A DNA stretch of 64,000 nt from Podospora comata (Eukaryota > Ascomycota > Sordariomycetes > Sordariales > Podosporaceae): positions 1,674,001 through 1,738,000 of the forward strand of contig CP071493.1 of assembly GCA_017354895.1 (NCBI GenBank), read 5' to 3'. Under the pieces are notes generated by a model, which was not told the DNA's origin, did not search any database, and saw nothing but the letters and a program-made list of their open reading frames with translations. The position numbers and the translations under genes are program-made. Shown piece after piece: positions 24,216 through 36,437 of this stretch (position 1 is its first letter; each line of letters starts with the position of its first letter).

Positions 24216-24927
24216 ATGCGCGTCCTCTCCCTCTTTTCGCTCGCCGCTGCGGCCCTCCCCCTGGCCTCGGCCATCCAGTTCACCTCGCCCGCCGGCAACT
24301 CGACTTTGAGCAAGGGCAACTCGTACAAGGTCAAGTGGGATTCCGTCGACACGGATCCTTCCACTTTCAGCATTTACCTCGTCAACTTTGTCAACTGGCC
24401 CCCCTTTTACACCCAACTCGCCGGCGGTGTTTCCACCGAGTCTGGCGAGTATGAGGTGACCGTTCCCTGCCTTGTTGACGCCTCCTGGGGCTACCAATTG
24501 TGAGTATTTGTGTGTCTGGACGTGCTTTGAGCGCAAAGCTAAACATCTTTGCAGCAATGCCATCAACGGCACCAACGTCTATGTCATCCACGCTCAGACC
24601 CCCAAGTTCTACGTTGGCGAGGGTTCCTGCGATGAGCCCGAGGAGGAGGTCCCCATTCCCGTGATCACCGACTCCCTCCAGCAGACCACCTGCGAGGCCT
24701 ACACCGTGACCGCCACTCCCGAGCCCACCTGCGATAACTCCGTCTCTACTGTCACTGCCACCGTCACTGCCACTGTCACCGTCGGTAAGGATGCCCCCGC
24801 GGCCCCTGCCACCACCGCTCCTGCCACCCTTGAATACACCCCCGGCTTCCAGTCGGCTGTCAAGGTCTACTCGACCGTTTATGTTGACCTCTCTGAGGTC
24901 ATTGACTCTGGCGAGTGCGTGTGCTAA
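24216..24927 (+). CDS. Secreted KRE9/KNH1-like Ser/Thr-rich cell-wall protein
   Basis: Two exons (24216-24499, 24555-24927) give 218 aa; the intron splits a Phe codon. A signal peptide (MRVLSLFSLAAAALPLASA) is followed by an Ig-like beta domain beginning IQFTSPAGNSTLSKGNSYKV, with W-x-S-V and GEYEVTVPC features of the Ser-Thr-rich GPI-anchored family (PF10342-like, Kre9/Knh1 N-terminal). A Thr/Val/Ala-rich tail (TVTATVTATVTVG) would be heavily O-glycosylated. The C-terminus ends GECVC rather than in an obvious hydrophobic GPI signal, so it may be freely secreted or wall-associated. Family members influence beta-1,6-glucan and wall structure; the exact role here is unknown. Confidence 0.8.
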
Positions 24928-25760
24928 TTTTGTACACATAAGAATTCTAAGTTTCGATTGATGGAAAGGGGCATGTTGTTGTTCAGCGAAAGATACCCGT
25001 CTTTGTTTAATGATAATTCTGTGCCATCGAATGCCAATTTCATCAAGTCAAATGGTTCCGTGGAGCGCATCATTTGTCGATGTTTGATGTCTCCTGGATC
25101 ACCATGGCAACAGCTTTCAGTTCGTCTTTGCAGTTAGTGGTGTGAGCAATTCGGGTTTTGGGTGATATTTGGTACGCGTTGGGTGGCTCTAAGCTACCCA
25201 GAGGACGGTTAGTCTAAATACTAGTGCAGCTTCAATTCGTTTGATAGATGTTGCCTTCTCATGGAGTAAAGTCCCGGGTGTCCAAAGACGAAAAATTTGA
25301 GACATGCCCATATCTCGTGTCACATCAGACGCCGGTCTTCCCATAAACTTCGCGCCCGAGGCTCCAGCTGTTACACAGCATCATTAAGCTCAGCAGCCAA
25401 AAGCGATACCTGCAGAACAATATTGTAACGACGGCGCCATGACACAGACCCGACTGGCTGGAACTAGGCGAGACAGATCAGCATTACCAACAGGCCGGAC
25501 GCAACCCGCTAGGAGATCGTCGGACATCCGGCAGTTGAAGTGAGTCTAGACTTTATCGACATAGTGTAAAAAGCATTGTGAGCCGTTGAAGGTATATAAC
25601 TGCCATCTTGGCGCCGGATATCATGTATTCTCATCCCATGCTCACGACCAGCCATTGTTGTACCCCTCAACCTTCTGCCTTTATTGTCCTACGTATATCC
25701 TTGATCCGATCTCCTCATATATAACAAACACCCACCCAACTGGCAGCTGCCAGGACAACA
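24928..25760. other. Intergenic and promoter of an MFS transporter
   Basis: 0.83 kb. Two TATA-like boxes (TATATAA at 25593-25599 and 25718-25724) precede the next gene. Nothing else is recognised. Confidence 0.5.
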
Positions 25761-27580
25761 ATGTCATTCTACGCCTTCACACCCTTCTCCTTCTCCACCA
25801 TCTTCCCCAACAGCGCAAATATATCCTTCCACACCCTCCCCAAACCCACCTCTACCCGAACCCAACCCGCACCCGGTAGAACCATGTCAACCCCCCGTAA
25901 ACAACACACCTTCACAACCCTCCACTCCCTCTACGCCACCTCAGGCACAGTAACAATCCACTCCTCTTCCTCAGACTCCCCAATCCTAGTCCCCACCCCT
26001 TCTCCCCTTGACCCAAACGACCCCTTATCCTGGCCCCCCCAAAAGAAACGCACCGCCTTCCTCTCCATCTGCACCTTCACCTTCCTCACAAACTTTGGCA
26101 TCGGCGGCCTAACCTCCGCCTTTTACCTCATCTCCCTCGAGTTCGAAAAGTCCCTCCCGGAAACATCCGCCCTCCTCCTCTGGCCTATCCTCGTCTTGGG
26201 CCTCTTCAACTTTTTTTGGGTCCCCCTGGCTAATTACTTTGGTAAACGCCCCGTGTTTGTGCTAAGTTGTGGGTTACTTTTCGCGAGTTACATCTGGGGG
26301 GCTTTGGCGAAGAGTTTTGAGAGTTTGCTATGGAGTAATATCGTTGCTGCTTTTGCGGGGAGCTCGACCGAGGCGTTGGGGGCGGCGATGGTGAATGATT
26401 TGTTTTTCGTCCATGAGCGAGGGGGGAAGATGGGGGTTTATATGAATTTCATTAGTGGGGGGAATACGGTTGGCCCGTTGGTTTGTGGGTTTGTTGTTAC
26501 TGTGAGTGTTTTTCTTGATCAAAGGGGGGTTGTTCAAGAGCTGACTGTGATGTAATTAGGGGTTGAGCTGGAGGTGGCACAAGTGGATTGCTGCTATGCT
26601 GACTGGGATTAACTTTGTGACTGTGGTGTTGATGGTGCCTGAGACGAGATATCACAGGGATGAAGTGACCGGAGAGGGGGGGCAGCAAGTGTCGGAGAGC
26701 GAAGATAACGGGCAGGAGAAGGGCAAGGTGAGAGGTGACGGTGAACAGGGACAGCAGAGGGAGGGAATAGTCGCGGTTCCGAAGAAGAGATGGGTTCAAG
26801 AGTTGAGTTTGTGGTCTGGGACGCCAAAGGACGACACGAGCTTGTGGAAGATGTTCCTGAGGCCGCTGCCAATGTTTGCGTATCCGTGTGTTATTTACTC
26901 GTTCCTCGGGTACGCAGTGTCATTGGTGTTGACGGTGGCTGTCAACATTCTCAACTCATTTGTGCTCCAGGCGCCGCCATACTCGTGGTCACCAACGGTC
27001 AACGGGCTGATCAATATTCCCGGGTTCATCGGGAATCTCCTTGGCAGCTTTGCGGGCGGTTGGCTTGTCGATAAGTTTTGCGACTGGAGAAGCAGGAAGA
27101 ACAATGGGGTGTTTGAACCGGAGAATAGGTTGTATCTCTGCATACTTCCGCTGCTGATTACCGGAGCCGGTTGCGTCTTGTTCGGGTATGGGGTCGAGAG
27201 AACACTCCATTGGACCTCATTATTCTTCGGCTACGGAATGGTGTCATTTGCGCTCACAGCAGTCCCCACGATTACGATGGCATATGTGTCAGATTGTTTA
27301 CTGCCAGTTAACTCGGATGCTTTGATGCTTGTCAACGGTACGTCTCTCACTCACTTGCATTCGGATGAAAGAGGCTAAACATGGTATAGGGAGCAAAAAT
27401 ATTGTTGCTTTTGGATTTCTTTACGGAATCGTGCCATGGGTTGAGGAGGTTGGCTATGTCGAATGCTTTGGAATTCAAGCAGGAATCTATGTTGCTATCA
27501 TTGCAATAGGAATGGCGGTTTTAATCCCATTTGGCGCTAGAATCAGACATATCCAGGCAAAATGGAGGATTATCTTGTAA
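25761..27580 (+). CDS. MFS transporter, DHA1-like (12-TM)
   Basis: Three exons (25761-26501, 26560-27337, 27390-27580) give 569 aa, or 528 aa if translation starts at the in-frame ATG at 25884 (MSTPRKQHTF), which is nearer to where family members begin. The N-terminal tail ends in the DPNDPLSWP motif typical of fungal DHA1 drug/polyamine/cation transporters. Helices follow, with the loop 2-3 region reading ANYFGKRPVF (motif A-like). A charged, glycine/glutamine-rich central loop of about 90 residues separates the halves, and GSFAGGWLVDKFCDW marks loop 8-9. The substrate is unknown. The base composition is odd: the coding strand is extremely C-rich over the first 460 bp, then becomes G-rich from about 26250 within the same exon. 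The presence of a TATA box at 25718 makes either start possible. Confidence 0.85.
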
Positions 27581-28223
27581 TTTATGACCGGAAGGACGAT
27601 TTTAGGTATTTCGAGGGAATGAAGCAGTCCTTGGGGTTCAAAGATATTTATCAACCAGTCAGTAATTTTAAAATGATGATACTTATATGTCATTAGATAA
27701 AGAGAATTCAGGGTGTAGGTGGTGATGGTTTGGATCGACCGCCATGTTCGTGATGTTTCCCTGGTGTTGAGTTGGTGGACCACCCCCACCCTTGCAAGGC
27801 TGCATGTGTAAAGACAGACTGATAAGATGAGACCCACTCTTCTCGGCGAGTGGGTTTACTGATAAGTGTGATCATCCACACACGATTGGTCAGACACTTG
27901 ACAAGGCTGCATGGCGGGGCAACTTTTTGCGATTTCTCGTCGCCAACCACTTTCGCAACAGAGCTCCGGCTGCCCACGCCATCACTGAATCACTATTTTG
28001 GAAGCAAAACTAGCAACGAGCCTCGAAGACCTCCCCATATCACTCGATTTATTTGTCACTGATTCGAGATCGAGACACAAACAGTCACCAATAGTTTGTT
28101 ACCAATATCTCAACATCGCCTGTTCGAACAAGGTCCACAAAAGCCATCTATCTCTTCATTCCACGCGACCACCACCACTGAACCCTGATTGCGCGCGCCC
28201 GTCTGCCGCATCCTCCCGCCTCA
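27581..28223. other. Intergenic, 0.64 kb, with a hairpin
   Basis: Lies between the transporter and RPC6, both on the plus strand. A perfect 8-bp stem ACCCACTC/GAGTGGGT (27832-27839 and 27848-27855, 8-nt loop) is flanked by direct repeats ACTGATAAG (27818-27826, 27858-27866). The string AAGGCTGCATG also occurs twice (near 27795 and 27904). It could be a terminator-type structure or the trace of a small duplication. Confidence 0.5.
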
Positions 28224-29500
28224 ATGGCGGCGCCAAATTCCGAGGCCGACCAGGCCAAGCTCCAGATATTCAAAGATGAGCTGTACGATACTATCAGGGA
28301 ACATGGCAGCGAAACCCGTGTCTTCAGCCAGGCCGACCTCAAGGGTCTGGGCGTCATCCCCAACAACGACATCAGGATACTTGTCGATGTCATTCAGATG
28401 CTCACCAATGAAAAGCTGCTCATTGGTGTTCATTTACCGGGCGGAGAACTGGGTTGGAAATGGCGAAGCAGAGAGGATGCCAAGAAGTACGTTTCCTTCT
28501 CAGATCTTCCCAATAGCCCACCCTGAATGCTAACTGCTCTTCGATCTCCAGGTATACCTCCCTTCCAGACGAACCCACCAGGCTCGTATACGGCGAAATC
28601 GACCAAGCCGGCCAAGACGGTGTCTGGATCCGCCACATCAAGCTCCGAATCAACATCCAAGATGCCACCCTCAAGGCCTGCATCAAGTTCCTCGAGTCCA
28701 AAGGGTTCATCTCGTCCATGACCAACGTCGAGATGCCCAACCGGAAGATGTACATCAGAGCCGACCTCAAACCCTCCGAGCGCGCAACCGGCGGTCCTTG
28801 GTTCACAGACGGTGAGCTAGACGAAGCCTTTATTAAAGTCATCGAAGGTATCATTTTCGAGTACATCAAGACCCGCAGCGCATACTTTTCCAGGGGCACG
28901 GTCCTCCCTCAAAGACAACCAAAGAAGGGCGTAGTTACCGGGGATGCCAGAGGTGTCAAGAGAACAGCGACTGACATCTCCAACGACGACGCGACACCCG
29001 CCCCTGCACCAGCGACAAAGGCTGCCCCTCCACCGCCAAAGGGCAAGCCAATGTACCTCCCCATGCCGGCCGGGTACAAGAAATACCCTACCGTCAACGA
29101 TATCACAGAGTTTATCCACAACCAAAAGGTCAGCACTGCTATGCTCGGTGTTGCGGACATCCAGGCGTTGGTCGACGTGCTGGTATTTGACGGCCTGATT
29201 GAGCCGATCCAAGTCCACAACCGTAAGGGGTACAGGGTGGTGCGGCCAACAAAGCAGGACACGGTGTCGTATGCCAAGCGGCAGCAGGACCGAGAATCGC
29301 ATCCAGAATCGGGGGATATCGTGTTAGGCCCTCCGCCGCTGAGCAGCGCAGTGACTGAGGCACCGTGCGGTAAATGCCCGGTGTTTGAACTGTGCCAGGA
29401 GGGTGGACCGGTTGCGCCGAGCACGTGTGTTTACTTTCAGGAGTGGTTAGGCTTGAAAGAGCCTGCTGTTGCTACTGCCAACGGAACGGCTCCACCATGA
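28224..29500 (+). CDS. RPC34: RNA polymerase III subunit RPC6 (Rpc34)
   Basis: Two exons (28224-28486, 28552-29500) give 403 aa. The protein is a winged-helix subunit of the Pol III RPC82-RPC34-RPC31 heterotrimer, which opens promoter DNA and contacts TFIIIB. Winged-helix segments are visible at about 10-80 (SQADLKGLGVIPNNDIRIL), 88-160 (IRHIKLRINIQDATLKACIK) and 240-300 (TVNDITEFIHNQKVSTA). The tail carries Cys360-x2-Cys363-x5-Cys369-x10-Cys380, the set that holds an iron-sulphur cluster in the human homologue; all four are present. An Ala/Pro-rich insert (APAPATKAAPPPPKGK) sits between the second and third winged helices. The intron splits a Lys codon, and the joined reading KKYTSLPDEPTRLVYGEID matches the family. 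Confidence 0.93.
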
Positions 29501-29881
29501 GGTCAGCTACGCATGGGCAAATTAATGAAATTCTGGTAAATATTTTTTTAAGCATGGAGTTAGTGCAGTTTAGTAATCGGGTACTGAGTTGTAAATATAA
29601 CTGCTCCGCCTGGCGGAAGAGCGCGACTTTGTCATCTCACGATTCTTGGCAATTCCGTTGTCAGGGGGCGGAAGCATTGTTTACCATCTACTTCATTCAA
29701 ACATAGTCCCAGATGTTGGTAACGACCTGACAGCAAGATAGTTCATAGATGAAACAATGTGAAGGCCAATGAAGTGGTGCTTTTATATTCTCCAACCTCC
29801 TAGAGGTCCACAAGACAATATGCTAACCATACCACTGACCCACCCTCCTTCGTTCCGAAATCAACCATCAATTTAGTTGAT
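29501..29881. other. Intergenic between convergent genes
   Basis: 381 bp between the RPC6 and cyclophilin stop codons. A short direct duplication TTTAGTTGA occurs at the cyclophilin stop (about 29872-29889). Nothing else is seen. Confidence 0.6.
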
Positions 29882-30661
29882 TTAGTTGATCTCACCGCAG
29901 TCCTCAATGGTGGGCTTCTTGAGACCAGGCTTGATGGCACCGGAACCGGAGCCGGTAGCCTCAAGGAGCTTGACGACGTGCATGGAGTCATCATCGGCAA
30001 CCTCGCCGAAAACGACGTGGCGGCCATCGAGCCAAGAGGTCTTCACGGTGGTGATGAAGAACTGGGAACCGTTGCTGTGAGGGTTCAGGTCAGCTTTGTG
30101 ATCAATTGAACGGGGAAATTCCGAACAGATTAATAACTCACGTGTTGGGGCCGGCGTTGGCCATGGAGAGGAGACCAGGGCGGGTGTGCTTGATCTGGAA
30201 GTTCTCGTCGGCAAACTTCTCGCCGTAGATGGACTTGCCACCGGTACCGTTGCCACGGGTGAAGTCACCACCCTGGAGCATGAAGTCGGGGATGATGCGG
30301 TGGAAGGAAGAGAGCTTGTAGCCGAAGCCGTTCTGGCCAGTGCAGAGCTCACGGAAGTTACGGGTGGTGATGGGGACAACGTCGTCGTAGAGGTTGAACT
30401 TGATAGTACCCTCCTGCTCTACGCGATTGTCAGTATCATGGGATTGCCAGGCGTTGAACAACGTCAATGGAATAGATGGAAGGATGGCTACATACCGGCG
30501 ATCTCGTTGTTGGGGCGGCCCTGGCTATCGAAGCCGGTGGGACCAGACCAAGAGACCTTGAAGAAGCTATTGTAGGACCGTTAGCAAAGCTTCCACAAGC
30601 TGATGGTGGGGCATTGTCTCTGTTGACCCTGGAAGACAGCGACTTACACTTGAGGGGCCAT
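29882..30661 (-). CDS. Cyclophilin A-type peptidyl-prolyl cis-trans isomerase
   Basis: Four exons (30661-30648, 30566-30496, 30418-30142, 30074-29882) give 184 aa. The first coding exon is only 14 nt (ATGGCCCCTCAAGT) and splits a Val codon. The cyclophilin fold is complete: the active-site Arg region [32 protein letters not shown], and [12 protein letters not shown], which includes the Trp needed for cyclosporin A binding. The family speeds X-Pro isomerisation during folding in the cytosol and nucleus and is the cyclosporin target. No signal peptide is present, so it is cytosolic. The start was set by the match of [14 protein letters not shown] to fungal cyclophilin A N-termini. Confidence 0.95.
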
Positions 30662-32173
30662 GTTGATTGATGAGACTGAGAAAGCTCTAACGGAGTTTCT
30701 GATGTTGGATTGGATAGACGACGAAAAGGTGGAAGAGAATGGAGCAGTGGGAAGTTGGTGAAAGAGGGAGGAAGGTCGAGGAAGAGCAGAGCAACCGCGG
30801 GGTAGGAGGGGTCGAAACATTTTCCGGGCTGGCGAGAAACTGGGTTAGTGCTCCACATGGACCAATAAAAAAAGCAATCCCTGAACAGGTACGTATACTT
30901 CACGTGAGAAAGGAGGGGCCTGTTGTGGTGTTGTCCAACCATGGCGGGGGTCATGCTTTGCCGCCCCTCACCGTCTGGTTGCTCAGCAGGTAGTACAGCA
31001 CGCCCCCAGCAACGCTGGCGTGGGGCATGGTTTGAGGCGAACAAGATGACGGTGAACGTTCAGGACGAAGCCAACTCTGTATGTAGCCATTGCCTTTTTG
31101 TAGCAAGAGGAGGAAGAGTTGAGACGATGAGGGCAGTGACAGAGAGACACGGGGGAGACAATTCTTGTCTTCAAGCAACCGCTTGGCTGCCGGGAAGGGG
31201 ACACTGAACAACGAGACTGGACATCCCACTTCTTTGCTGGCCCCCTCATGCCCATCCTCCCTCCCTCTGATCCGTGGCGATCGCGAATTGCCCCAGCCTG
31301 CAGAGGAGGGGGAACCAGATGCGGGCCGAGCTGCACGCCAATTGGCGCAGCACGTTGTTTGTCCCACGGACTGGAATCGAAGTTGGCTCAGCCCATCTCC
31401 ACTGGCAGCAGTGAGAGCATCACTGCCGGCTGACATGGTGCCATCTTCTTTTTTCGAGGAAGTGGGATGTCGGAAACAACAAGTGAAGCCAACAACCTAA
31501 GACTGGGAAACATGGAAAGCAGGTGCAATCATCACCCAAACACCTTGTGTTTGCTTCCCCCCTTTGAGCATGGTAACCCGTCCAGGGGCTAGCTCCCAAC
31601 CTCACCAGGTTGAGGAAGCTGTATCCTTGAGCTTCCAGCCGAGCTCCAAATAGTAGGCGGGAATGACTGACTGAAAGAAGGAAAGAGAGGCACGCACCTT
31701 CCGAGTGGAACTTTACTTATAATACAGAAAGAGAAGAATAATACACAGCTGAGAGCTGGACGAATTGAAGCACGACGGTGACGGAATGGACAAGTTCGAT
31801 GGTGATGGAAAGCACTCCAAAATTTCTCTCTCTTGAGCTCTCCCACTGGCGCAAACTCTCTGAAGCTTTTCCGAGCACAGACCCACCTGGGCAGGTCCAT
31901 TTGATGCCTTGATGCCTCAGGCTGCAATGGCTATTCAGACCCACTTTCAGCAGTGCCGCGCCCAGACCCCCAGAGCCCAAAGTGTCTTGGCTGCGGCGGT
32001 TGGGAAACCGCAAGGTGTCCGTCCTCTTAACTCCATAATATCGGTTCAACATCGAATGCGACAGCAGCAGGTCGACTCCCAAGTCCGCCGACACAAGCAA
32101 AGCTACAGCATTGCCTTGTTGCTCTGATACTCAAAGATTTCACGCTGGATAATCGTCAGGTTTCTTCTTCACA
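30662..32173. other. Intergenic, 1.5 kb, divergent promoters
   Basis: Between the starts of cyclophilin (-) and the epsin gene (+). Long but unconserved open frames occur on both strands; none has a motif I recognise. No repeats of note. Confidence 0.5.
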
Positions 32174-33840
32174 ATGGATTTGAACAGTCTCCGGCAGACC
32201 GTCACCAACCTGACACTTTACGATGTCAAGGCCGGTGTGCGCAAGGTCCAGAATGGTAGGCTTGATGCGCCCGACTCCAGGTCTTCCCACATGTGCTAAA
32301 CCATGCTTCCGTGTACAGCCGTCATGAACTTCACCGAGATGGAGGCCAAGGTGCGCGAGGCCACAAATAACGAACCTTGGGGCGCATCCTCGACTCAGAT
32401 GCAGGAGATTGCGGATGGCACTTTCAACTAGTACGTGGTGTTACCGGCCACACATACCAAGACACAGTCTAACCACCATTCTCTTCCAGCCAAACCCTGA
32501 ACGAGATTATGCCCATGATCTATCGCCGCTTTACCGAAAAGTCCGCCGAAGAGTGGCGCCAGATCTACAAGGCCCTCCAACTTCTCGAGTACCTGATCAA
32601 GCACGGCTCCGAACGCGTTATCGACGATGCTCGCTCCCACATTACTCTGCTCAAAATGCTTCGCCAGTTTCACTTCATTGACCAAAACGGCAAAGACCAG
32701 GGTGTTAACGTTCGCCATCGCGCCAAGGAACTTGCTGAGCTTCTTGGGGATGTTGACAGGATCCGGTCGGAGCGCAAGAAGGCACGTGCGATCAAGGGCA
32801 AGTTTGTAGGCATGCAGGGTGGCTCTGGGATGGGAAGCAGCAGTCGATATGGTGGCTTTGGGAGCAACTCGGACGGGTACAGTGGGGGCGGCGGTGGTGG
32901 CAGCAGCTCGACTTATGGTGGTGATGCTGGAGGTGTGTACGGGGACGGTGGAGGCTTCGGCGGACAACAAAGGAGCGATTTTGGTCGAACACAAGCACGC
33001 GGGGAACAGTTTGAGGAGTACGACGAGTTTGATGGGGATGAACGGCCAGCTGGTGGTGCTTCGTCTTCAAGCGCCCCAAGGGTGAAGCGAGACACATCCG
33101 AAAGAGCCGGTGTTAAGAAGACCACTGAACCGGCGAAGAAGAAGGCCCCTGAGGTCGATCTGTTTTCGTTCGACGAGCCCGCGACAACCTCTACCCCTCC
33201 CCTGGCTGATGCCCCGGCTGCTTCAAGCGCTGCACTCACCAATGATGACGACGACGACTTCGACGATTTCCAATCGGCAGTGCCGGCTGTTGCTGCTGCC
33301 CCTGCGACCCAGTTCGCCGCTCCCCAGCCTGTCTCTGCCCCCCAACAAGCCAACCTGAGCGGTATGGTCGCCATGTCGTCTATCTCTCCGCCGCCAAGCT
33401 CAACCGCCACGCCCTCCGGCAACTTTTCGGCCTTCTCAACGCCTTTATCTGCGACTACTCTCTCTCCTGCTGCGAAGCCAGCAGGGTTCCAAGCCTCTAC
33501 ACCAAACTACTTTTCTTCGGTTCAGGCGGCATCTCCAGCAGCGCCTGTGGCAAAGCCTGCTGCTGCCCCTGCCTCCTTCGGCGGGCTGAAGCCAGTCACC
33601 AGTGGCTCCAAGCCAGCAGCACCCGCAGCTGGAGGTGACGCTTTCGGTTCTCTCTGGTCTCAAGCCAGCGTAGGCCTCAAGAAGAGTACCCCCACTGGGC
33701 CTGGGCCGACAATTGGACAGCTCGCGAAGGAGAAAAGCAGTGCTGGCATCTGGGGTGCGGCCAGTTCTTCTTCTCCCGCTGCTGCTAAGCCTGCGGGTAG
33801 CAAGCCGCTTGGCAATGGTCTTGATGATTTGCTGGGCTGA
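32174..33840 (+). CDS. ENT3: ENTH-domain epsin, ENT3/epsinR type
   Basis: Three exons (32174-32255, 32319-32430, 32490-33840) give 514 aa. Residues 1-145 form an ENTH domain: MNFTEMEAKVREATNNEPWG, then YRRFTEKSAEEWRQIYKALQ, then LLEYLIKHGSERVIDDAR. These bind phosphoinositides. The rest is a disordered Gly/Ser- then Ala/Pro-rich tail with adaptor motifs: VDLFSFDEP (clathrin/ear type), DDDFDDFQSAVP (acidic-Phe motif for AP-1/GGA ears) and a final LDDLLG. That set is typical of Ent3/epsinR, which works in clathrin transport between trans-Golgi and endosome, rather than Ent1/2, whose UIM motifs are not seen. The start and both introns give an unbroken ENTH domain. Confidence 0.9.
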
Positions 33841-35131
33841 GATCTGATTGTGTCCTTTCAATGCTAATTTCTGATATTATTTGCGCTGCTTTTCACGGGG
33901 ATAGTTGGGGAGGCTAGAAGGTCTGTCTTGATAAGATAGTCATGCAGATGGCTTTTGGAGTATGGCGTGCCAAAATTGATCTTCAGCGTTATGCATGCAT
34001 CTGAGTGGTTGTTCCAGCAATATTGCCAAGAGTGGCTGTCTGGGGATGTGGCCTCAAAAGGGGCTGGCCAGGGGCAGCTGTCCAACCCGGCCGAGCAATC
34101 GGCCCGGAGATCGAGGTGTTCTGCAGCGGCAATCATTCTACGACACAACATCATCTGAAAGCTGATCCGGCATGCGGAAGTTTGCCGATGTCGCCGTCCC
34201 TTCTCTCCGATGGCCTGTGCTTGAGCTGCACCATGTTTACTACGTGTTTTGTTGTGTTTAATGCTTACTCAAAATAGCCAAGTCCAGCAGATACCCTATC
34301 CTAAGGTAGTGTAGTTCAGCTTGACAGATTCCGCTGCTTACTCGATTATTGACCTCAAGACCGTTACTCGTCCTGGAACATACAGTTACCTCGGTTTAGC
34401 CAGACTTGAGGATGACTCACTGCCAGCTCCGTCCGCAACCATCGGTTCCCTTTCCTCCCGGCCCCGGCACCGTTTTGCGGCCGGCTTGGCATTCTTACAC
34501 CCGCAGATCCACGTTTCCCGGCCGCATCCTTCGGGGCCCAGGTTCTTTTCATCTCATGTTCTCACCATTTGCCCTACTGGGAAAATCGTCTCAAGCGCCG
34601 ACGGTGGCCTGGCTGGGCCTTGTAAGTGATCGACTCCAGAGGTTTGGAGTCAGGCTCGATACAACACCAAGTCGATCATTCCTTCCTTCCACCTTCTCCA
34701 ACCGTCAAATCGAACGGTTTGGACACTCGAGCGACTAACATCTTTCCCACAAAGGGAATCGCCATGATGGTCTGGTGGTAAATACATCTGAAGGGCGGTG
34801 TGTGATCAGCGAAACTGCTGCAATGAGGCCGTGTCATAGATGACTGGGCCGGGGAAGCTTAGAGAATATATCTACATTTGGACTTGCTGTTGCTCTTTGT
34901 GATTATGGGTAGTCGATCCTGGAATCCCTCAACTATCGCCTCTGGCTCTGATACATGTACCCGGTGGCCGACGGCGGTTTGTCCAACGCTTTCGAATCCG
35001 ATCTTGTTGCGAGTTCACCTTTCTTTTTCTCTACTTGAGGTTGAGAAAAGACATTCTTTGACTCTACTTTTTTATTGCATGGCATCGTCCAGGCAGGGCA
35101 TGCCAAGGTTTATGAGACAGTCTAAGCCATC
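33841..35131. other. Intergenic, 1.3 kb
   Basis: Between two plus-strand genes. No recognisable coding sequence or strong repeat. Short open frames only. Confidence 0.5.
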
Positions 35132-36182
35132 ATGGACACCAGATCGCTACGGCCTCAGGGCTTTCTCGGTTACTTCTTTCTCGTTGTGCGGATTCTGTCG
35201 ATAGTTGCTTCAGGGCTTGTTGTAGGGTTCACGGTCAACTTCATAGTTGCTTTCAACAAAGCAGGACTTGGGCTGCCGCCAACAATTGTGGCATTAGTGG
35301 CTTTGGTATGTCTACGAGTGTCTTCGGCTCTTAATCTACTCAGACTTGACTGACAACAGTGACCAGACCAGCACAGCACTACTCTACACCCTAGTCACTA
35401 TTACGAGCTTCAGTCGGCGATTCGTCCCATATATCGCCACTATAGTTCTGGATTTCGTCCTTCTTATTCCAGCTGTAACTGTCACAGTACTCCTGGCCCA
35501 GCCCGTGACCAAAAGGTCATGCGCCGCCATGGCTCCTTCAACCACCTTCACAATTACCGTGCCACCCAATACCTCATTCGGCCAAACAACATTCCCATCC
35601 AACACCAACGGGAAAGAGGCCTGCTACCGGGTATTCGCCATCTGGATCTCCCTCATCGTCCTTTCTGCCCTGTTCATCCTCAGCACGCTTTCCTCCCTCC
35701 TACTCCAACTGCGCGAGCGCAAGCTTCAACGACAGGAATACGACTTTAACGAAAATTCGTCCGACCCTCTCAACCGCCCCGGCACCGATTTCTTCACCCA
35801 ACGTCCCATCACCATCATCTCCAACCCCTCTAGAGATTATTCCACCGGCCGCAAGCCCAAAAACAAATGGGACAGCTTCGGCGACTGGGATCGCGACCTC
35901 GACGAGAAAAAGTCCCAATGGCGCCCAGAAAGTCAAAGAATCGACAGCTGGAACACCGCCAGCAGCACCACCCTTCCATACAAAACCAAAGACGAAATCC
36001 CCCGCTCCAACACAAGGGAATACCGCCCCCGCATCAACCGTCTCGACTCCCCTACCCTCCCCAACCGCCCCTCCGACCTCGCCAAAGCCTACCGTGCCTA
36101 CCGCACCACCGGAGCGACTCCCACCTCCCCCTCCACCCGCCCCCGCTCTCGACAGCGAGGTCTACCGGGTAACCCCCAGTAG
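35132..36182 (+). CDS. Four-TM membrane protein, MARVEL-like layout, long cytosolic tail
   Basis: Two exons (35132-35305, 35367-36182) give 329 aa. Four hydrophobic helices are visible: about 12-40 (FLVVRILSIVASGLVVGF), 48-70, 76-104 (YIATIVLDFVLLIPAVTVTV) and 155-185 (ISLIVLSALFILSTLSSLL). A polar loop with Thr/Ser/Pro lies between helices 3 and 4. The C-terminal 140 residues are hydrophilic and rich in Arg/Ser/Pro. The spacing resembles fungal MARVEL-domain proteins, which organise membrane contacts; I do not recognise a precise family. The acceptor used (CCAG at 35366) keeps the frame, whereas one 7 bp upstream does not. Third-position C bias is strong through exon 2. Confidence 0.65.
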
Positions 36183-36437
36183 GGACTCGGGGCGCCTACC
36201 ACCCCACTCCCCCAAAACCCAACAATAATCACGCCGACCCACCTCCCAAAAGCAAAAGAACAGATCGTTATAATTGAAGACGTCAACGGAGGGAGGAGAA
36301 CACCCGGCTGGCCCTTTCCCTCAACAGCGGGAAAGAAGTCATCGGCGGGACACCTCCAGCCTCCACATACGACACCGAATAATGCAAGACGAGCAAGAGC
36401 CGACACGGCAGAGAGCAGTCTCAGTCTAGGAGCAGGG

